The notes: a model not told the origin generated them from the sequence alone. DNA of 64,000 nucleotides from Tateyamaria sp. Alg231-49 (GCF_900143535.1 NZ_FRFA01000013.1:1-64000), one strand, 5' to 3'. Counted from the first letter of the stretch, positions 24,801-33,034 are shown. A program made the numbers and translations.

Positions 24801-26802
24801 CGACGACGACATGGATGCCCTGCTTGCCGAACTGGATGGCGATGATGCCAACGAAGACGCAGGCGGGGATGATGACCTTGATGCATTGCTCGCGGGACTG
24901 GACGATGACGCCGATGAAGACTCCGGTGGAGATGACGATCTGGATGCACTCTTGGCGGGTCTGGACGATGATGATGACGGGGACGCCGACGAGGATGGCA
25001 GCACGGATGGCGACAGCGCGGAAGCGGCCGAAGCACCTGCGGAACCAGCTGAACCCGTTCAATCGCCCTTTGGGCTGATCAGCCAACCCCGTCCAAGTCG
25101 CGCTGATCTGAACCGGACCAAGTTCCGCATGGCCGTCTTTGGCGACTTCACAGGCCGTGCCGCGCGCGGGTTGATGGAAACCGGGGATGCGCTGGCCAGC
25201 CGCAAGGCCATTCCGCTGGATGTGGACACCATTGACGAGATCATCGAAGGCTTTGGCACCACGCTTGTTCTACCCATCGGTGCAGATGGTGCTAGTGTCG
25301 AAGTCAAGCTGGGCGAGATGGACGACCTTCACCCGGACGAACTTTATGACAATGTCGACCTGTTCGAGGCCATTTCGGGCGTGCGCCGTCAGTTGGGCGT
25401 AGGTTCGATGGCGGATCGCGCGGTCGATCAGCTGAAATCTTGGTCAGAAACCTATTCCACCCCGATCAAACTGCCAAAGACATCGGCAGGGGCATCGATG
25501 CCCGCCAACCTCAAGCTAAGTGATTTTCAGGCCCTGATCGGTGACACCCGCGGCACCCTGACCCAAGCGACACCCGCGGATGAAATGATCGCCCGGATCA
25601 TCGGCCCGCACGTGGTCAAAGCCCCGGATGCGGGCGCTGCTGCCATGCAAGCAGCAGTGGATGAGGCGCTGAGTTCGGCGATGAACCTGATCCTTCACCA
25701 CCCCGAGTTCCAGGCGATTGAAAGCCAGTGGCGCAGCCTTGATCTGCTTGCACGGCGGATCGAAACCGACGTGAAGCTGGAAATCGTGCTTTATGATGTG
25801 TCCGCCGGGGAACTGGCAGCCGACCTGGCAGCCCAAGAAGACCTGAGCGAAAGTGGGCTCTTCAAACTGGTCACAGACGTGCTTGAACCTGAAGAAGGGG
25901 CAGGGGGTTTTTCCGCCCTGTTCGGCATGTACACCTTTGAAGAAACACCGCCCCACGCCGAACTTCTGGCCCGGATCGGACAGGTTGGGTTGCATGTGGA
26001 TGCGCCCTTCTTTTCAGCGATTTCGCCCAGCTACCTCGATACAGCCCCCGAAGATCGCCACCCGCTGGTGGCCAAGACATGGGACACGCTGCGCAAGATG
26101 CCCGAAGCGGCCTATGTTGCGCTGGCGGCTCCGCGGTTCCTGCTGCGCCAGCCGTATGGTGCCAAATCGGATCCGGTGTACGCGTTCGAATACGAAGAGT
26201 TTTCGCCGCAAGAGGGCCTGAAAGGCATGTTGTGGGCCAACCCCGTCGTGCTAACCGCGATTTTGCTTGCTGGGACATACAAGAGCGTTGGCAAGGCTGC
26301 AGGCATGGACCTTGGGTCGATGATGACCCTTGGGGACCTGCCGTTCTACTACGTCAATGACCGATATGGCGATCAGGTCGCGTTACCGTGTACCGAACGC
26401 AACCTGACAACAGACCCCGCACAGGCTACACTGACACGTGGGTACATGCCTGTGCTCTGGATGAAGGGGCGCAACGACATTCGTCTTGGATCCTTCCGTT
26501 CGCTTGGAGGAGACACGATTGCAGGGCCATGGCAGGAAGACGTGCCCAAACCGCGCAAATCGCCCAAGTCCGCTGATCTGGATGTAGAGATCGACGTATC
26601 TACTGATGACGACGACGCAGACGAGGATACATCGCTTGACGATCTGCTTTCGGGCCTTGAGGATGATGCGTCGGACGACGATGATGATGATATCTCGCTG
26701 GACGATTTGCTAGCGGGCTTTGACGACGATGATGACGACGCGTCGGGCGATGACGACGACGAGATGGATCCGGAACTTGCAGCCTTGCTGGAGGGCCTTT
26801 GA
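21895..26802 (+). CDS. Giant sheath-like fusion: TssB domain, acidic repeats, TssB-like and truncated TssC-like module
   Basis: A 1635-residue protein. Residues 1-160 are nearly identical to the local TssB, including LPFVMGVMSDLAGKSEVPQP and RKFLEIDVDNFDERMKSM. Residues 182-561 are 20 tandem copies of a 19-residue unit of the type EEDTTADVLAGIEQVEDAP. Residues about 562-1055 are irregular Asp/Glu-rich repeats around DDLDALLAGLDD. From about 1077 comes a divergent second TssB-like domain (FRMAVFGDFTGRAARG, then PLDVDTIDEIIEGF). From about 1229 to 1550 there is a TssC-like domain containing LILHHPEFQAIESQWRSLDL. Compared with the true TssC it ends after the GYMPVLWMKG region and so lacks the last 120 or so residues. 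A very acidic tail (1560-1635) closes it. I infer that it can co-assemble with the sheath through the TssB part, or forms a separate sheath-like structure. Unfused tssB and tssC also exist. Confidence 0.85.
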   Translation: MSSQKFIARNRAPRVQIEYDVELYGAEKKVQLPFVMGVMSDLAGKSEVPQPSISDRKFLEIDVDNFDERMKSMAPRAAFTVPNTLTGEGNLAVDLTFTTMDDFSPAAIAANVDSLKPLLEARTQLSNLMTYMDGKAGAEALIEEILGKPELLQCLSAGISSAAATENTLDALRDAAPEDTPEEDVAADVLAGIERVEDAPEEDTTADVLAGIEQVEDAPEEDTTADVLAGIEQVEDAPEEDTTADVLAGIEQVEEAPEEDTTADVLAGIEQVEDAPEEDTNADVLAGIEQVEEAPEEDTTADVLAGIEQVEDAPEEDTTADVLAGIEQVEDAPEEDTTADVLAGIEQVEDAPEEDATADVLAGIEQVEDAPEEDKTADVLASIEQVEDAPEEDTAADVLAGIEQVEDAPEEDTAADVLASIEQVWDAPEEDTAADVLAGIEQVEDAPEEDTAADVLAGIEQVEDAPEEDTTADVLAGIEQVEDAPEEDIAADVLASIEQVEDAPEEDTTADVLAGIEQVEDAPEEDTAADVLASIEQVDEAPEEDKTADVLASIEQVEEAVEDGDDLDGILSELDTPQDAEDDTDDVGDVLAGIEAATSEPEAKDDLDDILSGIDTPEDGEDDADDVGDVLAGLEAATPEEEEGEDLDDILSSLDTPEDTESDTGNVGDVLAGLEATTPEEEDGDDLDDILSGLDTPQDAEDDTDDVGDVLAGIEAAKPEADDDGDDLDDILSGLDTPEDGAEEDGDDLDDILGTLETDASEPEAEDDDMDALLASLDAPEADEEPADETADVLASLETAETDAADDSDDLDDILAGLETADAEIESAEDDVDALLAGLETPEEETGGTDDLNDILADLDGDDTDAEESAGDDLDAVLAGFEDKTEAPADGDDDLDALLAGLDDDDTGEADEGDDMDASPAGLEGGDDDLDALLADLDDDAEEDSGADDDLDALLAGLDDETDDASNDGDDDMDALLAELDGDDANEDAGGDDDLDALLAGLDDDADEDSGGDDDLDALLAGLDDDDDGDADEDGSTDGDSAEAAEAPAEPAEPVQSPFGLISQPRPSRADLNRTKFRMAVFGDFTGRAARGLMETGDALASRKAIPLDVDTIDEIIEGFGTTLVLPIGADGASVEVKLGEMDDLHPDELYDNVDLFEAISGVRRQLGVGSMADRAVDQLKSWSETYSTPIKLPKTSAGASMPANLKLSDFQALIGDTRGTLTQATPADEMIARIIGPHVVKAPDAGAAAMQAAVDEALSSAMNLILHHPEFQAIESQWRSLDLLARRIETDVKLEIVLYDVSAGELAADLAAQEDLSESGLFKLVTDVLEPEEGAGGFSALFGMYTFEETPPHAELLARIGQVGLHVDAPFFSAISPSYLDTAPEDRHPLVAKTWDTLRKMPEAAYVALAAPRFLLRQPYGAKSDPVYAFEYEEFSPQEGLKGMLWANPVVLTAILLAGTYKSVGKAAGMDLGSMMTLGDLPFYYVNDRYGDQVALPCTERNLTTDPAQATLTRGYMPVLWMKGRNDIRLGSFRSLGGDTIAGPWQEDVPKPRKSPKSADLDVEIDVSTDDDDADEDTSLDDLLSGLEDDASDDDDDDISLDDLLAGFDDDDDDASGDDDDEMDPELAALLEGL
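22438..23577 (+). repeat. 20 tandem 57-base coding repeats
   Basis: Twenty in-register 57-base units, with no indels, encode the 19-residue acidic repeat of the sheath fusion. Units differ mostly at synonymous positions, with a few changes such as G to S in VLASIE, or a Trp in one copy (EQVWDAP). This indicates expansion by unequal exchange under selection for the protein sequence. The array is likely to vary in copy number between strains. Confidence 0.95.
23578..25050 (+). repeat. Irregular acidic DDLD-type repeat region
   Basis: Degenerate repeats built on DDLDDIL-GLDTPED and DDDLDALLAGLDDD, of variable length, inside the fusion gene. They are rich in GAT/GAC/GAA/GAG codons. They are distinct from the regular 57-base array but share the D-L-L-A-G-L/I core, so the two probably have a common origin. 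Confidence 0.8.
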
Positions 26803-27102
26803 ATGAACGCACTGAACGGAATACCAGGCGACGGCCCCAACGAAGGGGACGAACCCCCCATCATTTTGTTGGGAATCGAAAAACGCAGTTATTACGTGTA
26901 TAAGGGTGACGAGTTTTTGAACCAGCTTTTACTGGCGGATGGGGAGTTTCCTACGCCCATCCTATGCGTAAACTTTGAAACGGTTTTCGATGCAAAGCGC
27001 GTGATTGGCGAAGATTTTTCGCTGGCGTCCTATTGGGTGATCCACCCGGAGATTATCGCCAGATTGCGTGCCGACAAGTTTTTGATTGAAGCGGACGAAT
27101 AG
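26803..27102 (+). CDS. 99-residue protein coupled to the sheath fusion
   Basis: A small soluble protein of unknown function. Its ATG directly follows the stop of the fusion gene (TGAATG), so translation is probably coupled. It has an acidic N-terminus, then a compact alpha/beta-looking body (IILLGIEKRSYYVYKGDEFL, TPILCVNFETVFDAKRVIG). The C-terminus is helical (IHPEIIARLRADKFLIEADE). No signal peptide, membrane helix or known motif is visible. It is followed by vgrG after 32 bases. An adaptor, or a chaperone for the fusion or the spike, is possible but unsupported. Confidence 0.7.
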   Translation: MNALNGIPGDGPNEGDEPPIILLGIEKRSYYVYKGDEFLNQLLLADGEFPTPILCVNFETVFDAKRVIGEDFSLASYWVIHPEIIARLRADKFLIEADE

Positions 27103-27134
27103 GGCCCGGTTTTAGGGGGCCAAGGAGTAGCACA

Positions 27135-29249
27135 ATGGCAGAAGGTGATCTTGAACTTGAGGGCCGTAAGGTCTGGATGGAGGGCACGTATTCCTCCAAA
27201 CCGGTCAACCTGAAAAACGCCCGAGTGATCGAAGGTCTGAGCATGCTCACCGAGACCACGATCGAGTTCCTTTCCTCAGACGAGGCGCTGGACTTGCAGG
27301 ACATGCTGGGCTCGACCATCCACTTGTGCCAAAAAGACGAGGAAGACAAAGACCGGTTCTTTACCGGTATGTGTGTCTCTGTTGACTATGTCGGCCTTTA
27401 TCAGGGCCTGTCTCATTTCGTCGCCCAAGTCCGCCCTTGGTTGTGGTTCCTCACCCGCACGATTGAAAACCGCGTTTTTCAGGAGATGAACGTTCTTGAT
27501 ATCATTCAGGAAGTCATGTCGCCCTACGGGTTCTGGTCAGACGTCAAGAAAGAAACGACGGCAACCTACAAGCCTCGCACTTACTGTGTGCAATACAATG
27601 AGACGGATTTCGACTTCATCTCGCGCCTGATGGAAGAAGAGGGGATTTACTACTTCTTTGTGCAGGACGAGAAAAAGCTGAAAATGGTGCTGGCAGATGG
27701 CATCAGTGCGCACAAACCAACCCCAAAGATCAAGGAAGGCAAGATCGACTTTGCCTTCAAGGAAGGCGGCGAGTACCGCCGCGACAACGACCACGTTTTT
27801 GACTGGAGCGAAACCACCGCGGTGACGACAGCAAAGGTCACGCTTGAAGATTACGATTTTGACCAGCCAAAGAGCCAATTGAAAAAGGCCAAGTCGATTC
27901 CAAAGGGGGATCACTCCAGAAAGTCCAAGTTCGAACACTACGTGTATCCCGGTCACAACAGACCGGAGACCCACAATGTGGACGATGCCTTTGTCAAAGT
28001 GCGGATGGAATCTGAAGCGGTGCGTCACAAGCTGTCCCGCGGTGCCGGGAACGTGCGCACATTGGGGGTCGGTCAGACGTTCAAGTTGAAAGACCATCCA
28101 CGCAAATCCAACAACGTCGACTATCTGGTCACACGGGCCGTCCATCATTTGCAGATCGAAACCGACTACGAGGATGCAGAGACCAAAAAACCGCTGTTTC
28201 CCAGCACGCTCCCTGTCGATGAGGAAAACTCTGACACCTACCGCATCGTCTTTGATGTGATCCCCAAGACCGAGCAATTCCGCGCCCCGCAGGTCACTCC
28301 GTGGCCCCGGTCCATGGGCCTGCAAACAGCCGTTGTCACCGGCCCTTCGGGCGAGGAAATCTACACCGACAAATATGGCCGCATCAAAGTGCAGTTCCAC
28401 TGGGACAGGCTGGGTTCGAAGGACGAAAATACCACCTGCTGGGTACGCTGCGTAATGCCGTGGACAGGCAAGAACTGGGGTATGATCTCTGTCCCCCGCA
28501 TCGGGCAGGAGGTCGTGATCCAGTTCGAGGAAGGCGACCCTGATCGCCCCATCTGCACGGGCATGCTGTATAATGCAGACACGATGCCGCCTTACGCTCT
28601 GGATGCAAACAAGACTCAGACTGGGATCAAGACCCGCTCAAGCAAGGATGGTGCAGCCAGCAACTATAACGAGCTGGTCTTCGAGGACAAAAAGGATGAG
28701 GAATTCATCCGCATGCACTCGGAAAAGGACTACTTTCAGACTATCGAGAACAATGCGGTCGTGGAAATCGGGTTGGAAAAGAAGGATCCTGGCGATCTGA
28801 CCCAGACCATTCACCACACCAAGACCGAGACGATCAAAACTGGTGACCACATCTTTACTGTCGAAGAGGGCAACCAAGAGATTTCGATCAAGACGGACCA
28901 TACCGAGAAAATCGAAGGCAAAGCGACCCAAACGATCACCGAAGACTATACCCAGACCATTGAAAGTGGAGACGTCACCCGAAATGTTGACAGCGGTAGC
29001 GAGACGTTCACCATCGCTTCAGGGGATTACACGGTTGACGTTTCGTCAGGTTCAATTGCCATAACAGCGGCGGTAGAAATCTCGCTGTCGGTGGGCAGCA
29101 ATTCGATTGTCATTGATAACAGTGGCGTTTCCATAAGCGGTATGATGATCACCATTTCAGGCGAAGCAAGCGCCGATATGGATTCACCCTTGACGACAGT
29201 ATCGGGGGAGCTCGTGACGATTGACGGCACCTCCACGATGATCAACTGA
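27135..29249 (+). CDS. vgrG: T6SS spike protein VgrG (TssI)
   Basis: A 704-residue trimeric spike that is the gp27-gp5 equivalent. The gp27-like part (residues about 20-380) contains SRLMEEEGIYYFFVQ. The gp5 OB-fold has DKYGRIKVQFHWDR near residue 413 and PRIGQEVVIQFEEGDPDRP. The C-terminus is a repetitive beta-prism (Thr/Glu-rich, then DVSSGSIAITAAVEISLSVG), with no obvious toxin domain beyond it. AAGGAG precedes the start. The DUF6931-like and PAAR genes follow, so this is a spike-loading module. Confidence 0.96.
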   Translation: MAEGDLELEGRKVWMEGTYSSKPVNLKNARVIEGLSMLTETTIEFLSSDEALDLQDMLGSTIHLCQKDEEDKDRFFTGMCVSVDYVGLYQGLSHFVAQVRPWLWFLTRTIENRVFQEMNVLDIIQEVMSPYGFWSDVKKETTATYKPRTYCVQYNETDFDFISRLMEEEGIYYFFVQDEKKLKMVLADGISAHKPTPKIKEGKIDFAFKEGGEYRRDNDHVFDWSETTAVTTAKVTLEDYDFDQPKSQLKKAKSIPKGDHSRKSKFEHYVYPGHNRPETHNVDDAFVKVRMESEAVRHKLSRGAGNVRTLGVGQTFKLKDHPRKSNNVDYLVTRAVHHLQIETDYEDAETKKPLFPSTLPVDEENSDTYRIVFDVIPKTEQFRAPQVTPWPRSMGLQTAVVTGPSGEEIYTDKYGRIKVQFHWDRLGSKDENTTCWVRCVMPWTGKNWGMISVPRIGQEVVIQFEEGDPDRPICTGMLYNADTMPPYALDANKTQTGIKTRSSKDGAASNYNELVFEDKKDEEFIRMHSEKDYFQTIENNAVVEIGLEKKDPGDLTQTIHHTKTETIKTGDHIFTVEEGNQEISIKTDHTEKIEGKATQTITEDYTQTIESGDVTRNVDSGSETFTIASGDYTVDVSSGSIAITAAVEISLSVGSNSIVIDNSGVSISGMMITISGEASADMDSPLTTVSGELVTIDGTSTMIN

Positions 29250-29256
29250 GGAAAAT

Positions 29257-29862
29257 ATGTCCAAGCGCTTTGAAAACCTCAAAAAGATCCCTGATGAGCC
29301 CGCTGTCCGTCTGCTTTCAGCAGCCAATGCCAAGCTCAAAACCAAGTTGAAATCGCCGGCCAATGCGTCGGTCCAAACTGTTCTGGAAGAGCTGGAAGCT
29401 GCTGAAGCACCTGTGGACATGCTGCGGCTTCTGTCCGTAGCTTTGCCGCCGCGCGAATGTGTGTGGTGGGCGTGCATCGCTGGGCGCGATATTTTACCCG
29501 AAGACGAAAAAAGCGCCTGTCTGACTGCATCCGAAGCTTGGGTGTTCGATCCCAGTGTCGAAAACCGCGAACGCTTGCGCCTTGTACTGGAAAATGAATC
29601 CTCAGGCGACAAAACCGCCGCCTGTGCCACCGCTGCCTATTATGCACCCGGAAATCTGGGCGAAGGCGATATGGCTGACATTGCCGCACCCGTTGGGGTG
29701 GTGTCTGCCTGCTGCTTTGGTATGAACCTCAAGACTCTCAAGGTCGGTCCTCTCCCGGACCGGTGTTTTGAAGTAACAATCGACCGGGCGCTCGACATTG
29801 CACGTGGCGGCAATGGCAAGATACAATTGGTCGAAGAGAAAAAGACGGAAGGAACTGACTGA
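29257..29862 (+). CDS. DUF6931-like protein between vgrG and PAAR (copy 2)
   Basis: A 201-residue soluble protein, which I tentatively place in DUF6931 from its central motif (ALPPRECVWWACIAGRD). The N-terminal half is helical (VQTVLEELEAAEAPVDMLRLL), and the C-terminal half contains GEGDMADIAAPVGVVSACC. Position between vgrG and PAAR is where T6SS adaptors or chaperones usually sit, so a role in loading the PAAR tip or an effector is plausible. It overlaps the PAAR start by one base. It shares its layout with the gene at 8164, which also accompanies a tagH. Confidence 0.6.
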   Translation: MSKRFENLKKIPDEPAVRLLSAANAKLKTKLKSPANASVQTVLEELEAAEAPVDMLRLLSVALPPRECVWWACIAGRDILPEDEKSACLTASEAWVFDPSVENRERLRLVLENESSGDKTAACATAAYYAPGNLGEGDMADIAAPVGVVSACCFGMNLKTLKVGPLPDRCFEVTIDRALDIARGGNGKIQLVEEKKTEGTD

Positions 29863-30167
29863 TGCCTGGCCCACCCCAAGCCCGCCTTGGCGATATGCAC
29901 TCCGGCCCCTGTACGTTGGCCTCGCCGTTGCCGATTTTGCCGCCCTGTTGCCCCACAGTACTGGTTTGCAAACAGCCTGCGGCCAGAGTGGGAGACATGT
30001 GCACCGGTTTGATCGCCCCACCGGCCGCCAACTTTCCGCCCCATCCAATTGCCAAAGGGTCGATGACTGTTCTCATCGGCAAGATGCCCGCCGCCCGCAT
30101 CGGCGACATGTGCAGCCTTGGTGGCGCGATCGTGGCCGGTGCTCCGACAGTTCTGACGGGCGGCTGA
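29862..30167 (+). CDS. PAAR-repeat spike tip protein
   Basis: A 101-residue protein that sharpens the VgrG spike. It contains PAAR-type repeats (ARLGDMHSG, ARVGDMCTG, ARIGDMCSLGG) and Gly/Pro/Ile-rich turns typical of the cone-shaped fold. It is a stand-alone PAAR with no fused toxin or Rhs domain. It follows the DUF6931-like gene and precedes the second tagH by seven bases. Confidence 0.92.
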   Translation: MPGPPQARLGDMHSGPCTLASPLPILPPCCPTVLVCKQPAARVGDMCTGLIAPPAANFPPHPIAKGSMTVLIGKMPAARIGDMCSLGGAIVAGAPTVLTGG

Positions 30168-30174
30168 TACAAGA

Positions 30175-31638
30175 ATGGCGATAACACTGCGCTTTCAGTC
30201 TACCGGTAGCATTCCGGGTAATGGCGATCCCATCGTGATGAATGGTCCAAGTCTGACGCTTGGCCGTGGCAACGAGAACGATGTTGTGTTGCCTGATCCC
30301 AACCGCGAGTTGTCCAAACGGCATTGCGCGATTGAGGATCACAACGGCAACGTGATCGTGGTCGACTTTTCGACCAACGGCACATTTTTGAACTATGGCA
30401 AGCTCGCCCTTGGGGCGACCCCAACGCCTCTGAACGACGGCGATATCCTGTCCGTCGGCCCTTATGAAATTCTGGTCAGTATCGCTTCACAGGATACCGG
30501 GGACTTTTTGGCTGACCCGGTGGCTGACACGCCAGTGTCGCCCGGCTTTGCGACCAATGCGCCCAGCAATGCAGATTTGCTGGATGCCCCGGGCGATGGC
30601 GGCGATTTTCTTGACGATTTGCTGGTGGGTCGCGGCGCGCCTCAGGGTCCCGGTGTTATGCAACGGGACGAAGTGGGTGACGACGGGCTACTGCCGCCTC
30701 TTGGCGAAGAAGAAGGCCTTTTGCCCCCCGCCGATGATCCTTTTGCAGGGCAAGGAGCCAGCGCAGGATCAAATCACGCAGCAGGCCAGGACCACTTTTC
30801 AGTTCCCAGACATGCTGCTGCGTCATCATCTGCAATCCCAGATGACTGGGACGATGACTTCTTGTCGCCGACACCGCCTGCGGCTGCCGCCGTTCCGAAT
30901 GATCCCTTTGCCGCTCCGATGGAGCCTGCACCGATGCCGCCCGCTGCCGCGCCGCCTGCTGGGCGGGCACATGTGGCCCCTTCGCCGATGCCTGTTTCAC
31001 CAATGCAGCCGCCGATGCAGCAACCGCCCCAAGCCGCACCTGCGGCCGTGGGTGGGCCAGATGCCGCGTCGCGTGCGTTTCTGTCAGAATTGGGTGCGGG
31101 TTCCCTTGGCGTTCCAGATCATGACCTTCCCGCCACGATGGGCAAACTTGGGACTGTGCTGCGCATCGCCATTGAGGGTCTGCGCGAAATCCTGATGACC
31201 CGCGAGTCCATCAAATCCGAATTCCGCATTGAAAAGACCATGTTGCAACTGGGCGGGAACAACCCGCTTAAATTCTCGCGCAGCCCGGATGAGGCGATCG
31301 AGGCGATGGTTCTGCCCACGCAACGTGGCTATGTTGAGGCGACCGAGGCGGCCAGCGAAGCCCTGAAAGACATCAAGGCCCACGAAGTAGCGATGCTGAC
31401 AGGTATGGAAGCCGCGCTCAAAGGTATCCTCAAAAAACTAGACCCCGCTGTGCTCGAAGAGAAGATCAGTGCGGATAAGAGTCTGAGTGGAATGCTGAAA
31501 AGCCGGAAAGCCCGTTATTGGGAAATCTACGAAAGCATGTATACAGAAATCTCAGACCAGGCTGAAAACGACTTTCAAGAGCTCTTTGCCAAGGAATTCG
31601 CCCGCGCCTACCAAGAGCAACTGGACAATTTGAAATGA
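30175..31638 (+). CDS. tagH: TagH-type FHA domain protein of the type VI secretion system (copy 2)
   Basis: A 487-residue FHA scaffold, second in this cluster. The FHA domain spans residues about 5-105 (LGRGNENDVVL, SKRHCAI, VDFSTNGTFLN). The linker is Pro/Ala-rich and carries FLDDLLVGRGAP and IPDDWDDDFLSP, resembling the IPDDFDDDLLGL of the first copy. The C-terminal 190 residues form the TagH domain (GNNPLKFSRSPDEAIEAM; KARYWEIYESMYTE). Having two TagH proteins may allow different phospho-partners. It lies in the operon between PAAR and tssK. Confidence 0.9.
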   Translation: MAITLRFQSTGSIPGNGDPIVMNGPSLTLGRGNENDVVLPDPNRELSKRHCAIEDHNGNVIVVDFSTNGTFLNYGKLALGATPTPLNDGDILSVGPYEILVSIASQDTGDFLADPVADTPVSPGFATNAPSNADLLDAPGDGGDFLDDLLVGRGAPQGPGVMQRDEVGDDGLLPPLGEEEGLLPPADDPFAGQGASAGSNHAAGQDHFSVPRHAAASSSAIPDDWDDDFLSPTPPAAAAVPNDPFAAPMEPAPMPPAAAPPAGRAHVAPSPMPVSPMQPPMQQPPQAAPAAVGGPDAASRAFLSELGAGSLGVPDHDLPATMGKLGTVLRIAIEGLREILMTRESIKSEFRIEKTMLQLGGNNPLKFSRSPDEAIEAMVLPTQRGYVEATEAASEALKDIKAHEVAMLTGMEAALKGILKKLDPAVLEEKISADKSLSGMLKSRKARYWEIYESMYTEISDQAENDFQELFAKEFARAYQEQLDNLK

Positions 31639-31666
31639 CCGACGCCAACGATAAGAGAGACACCTG

Positions 31667-33007
31667 ATGGGTTGGGACAGCAAAGTGCTGTGGACCGAGG
31701 GTTTGTTTTTACAGCCCCATCACTTCCAGCAGGCCGACCGCTATACCGAAAGCCTTGTGGCGGGTCTGGCCCGCCGGGTGTCTCCGTACGTCTGGGGGGT
31801 CAACAAGCTTGAGATCGATCAGGAAGTTCTGAAGTTTGGCCAGTTCGCCATCACGTCCTGCTCCGGCCTGACGCCAGATGGCACCGTGTTCCGAGTGCCA
31901 GAAGCCGAGGATCATCCGCCTGCACTGGATGTGCCCGAAGGCATCAAGGACTGCGTTGTCTACCTAACTGTGCCGCAACGCCGTCAGGGCGCGCTTGAGG
32001 TCGATATGACCGGTGCCGAACTGTCCGCTGCGCGCCTGCGTCCGGGCGAATTGGAAGTGACCGACGTTACCTCGTCTGGCAAAAAGGCCGTGACAATGGG
32101 CGTCGGCAAGCTGCGCTTGCAGTTTGCTTTGGGTGTGGATGACCTTGCTGACCGGCTGTGCATCCCGATCGCCAAGATCATCGAAGTAAAGCCTGACAAA
32201 GAGGTGATGCTCGACACGGGCTTCATTCCGTCCTGCCTTGATATTCAAGCTGCCGGACCACTGACTGCCTTTGCGCGCGAGTTGGACGGCCTGCTGAACC
32301 ACCGCAAGAGTGCATTGTCCGGTCGCATGTCCGAAGGTGGTAGCACCAAAGGCGTGGCCGAGATCACCGATTTCCTACTGCTTATGTGCGTGAACCGGAT
32401 GCAGCCGATCATCGAACACATGGCCGGCATCGAAAACGTGCACCCAGAAGAGATGTATCGCACCTGCATCGGGCTTGCGGGAGAACTGGCGACCTTCATG
32501 GCAAACGACAAGGCAGCGCCCGAGTTTCCGCCTTACGCCCACGACGATCTGACCGAGACGTTCAAGCCCGTGATCCGTATCCTGCGTCAGTACCTGTCTT
32601 CGGTTCTTGAGCAGACGGCGATCTCCATTCCGCTTGATCCGCGCAAATACGGCATCAGCGTCGGGATCATTGCGGATCGCAAGCTGCTGTCAAACGCAGG
32701 TTTCGTTCTTGCCGTTCAAGCCGACATTCCTGCCGAAAACGTGCGCCGTCACTTCCAGAATCAGGCCAAGATTGGCCCGGTCGAGGAAATCCGCCAGTTG
32801 GTCAACTCGGCCCTGCCGGGTATCCCGCTGCGCCCGCTGCCTGTTGCTCCGCGCCAGATCCCGTATCACGCAGGTGTCGTCTATTTCGAACTGGATGGTG
32901 ACAGCACCCATTGGGGCAAAATGTCGACCTCTGGCGGTATCGCCGTTCATGTATCCGGGGAATTCCCCGGCCTGAAAATGGAATTGTGGGCCATTAGGCA
33001 GGGCTAA
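31667..33007 (+). CDS. tssK: T6SS baseplate-membrane connector TssK
   Basis: A 446-residue trimeric protein linking the baseplate to TssL/TssM. It opens with the family signature KVLWTEGLFLQPHHFQQ and has the conserved C-terminal region with AVQADIPAENVRRHFQNQ, IGPVEEIRQLV and GIPLRPLPVAPRQIPYH. The length is standard. AAGAGAGA precedes the start. It begins the conserved tssK-tssL-tssM block. Confidence 0.96.
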   Translation: MGWDSKVLWTEGLFLQPHHFQQADRYTESLVAGLARRVSPYVWGVNKLEIDQEVLKFGQFAITSCSGLTPDGTVFRVPEAEDHPPALDVPEGIKDCVVYLTVPQRRQGALEVDMTGAELSAARLRPGELEVTDVTSSGKKAVTMGVGKLRLQFALGVDDLADRLCIPIAKIIEVKPDKEVMLDTGFIPSCLDIQAAGPLTAFARELDGLLNHRKSALSGRMSEGGSTKGVAEITDFLLLMCVNRMQPIIEHMAGIENVHPEEMYRTCIGLAGELATFMANDKAAPEFPPYAHDDLTETFKPVIRILRQYLSSVLEQTAISIPLDPRKYGISVGIIADRKLLSNAGFVLAVQADIPAENVRRHFQNQAKIGPVEEIRQLVNSALPGIPLRPLPVAPRQIPYHAGVVYFELDGDSTHWGKMSTSGGIAVHVSGEFPGLKMELWAIRQG

Positions 33008-33034
33008 GCGCCAACAAACTGGGGAACCTCACGG

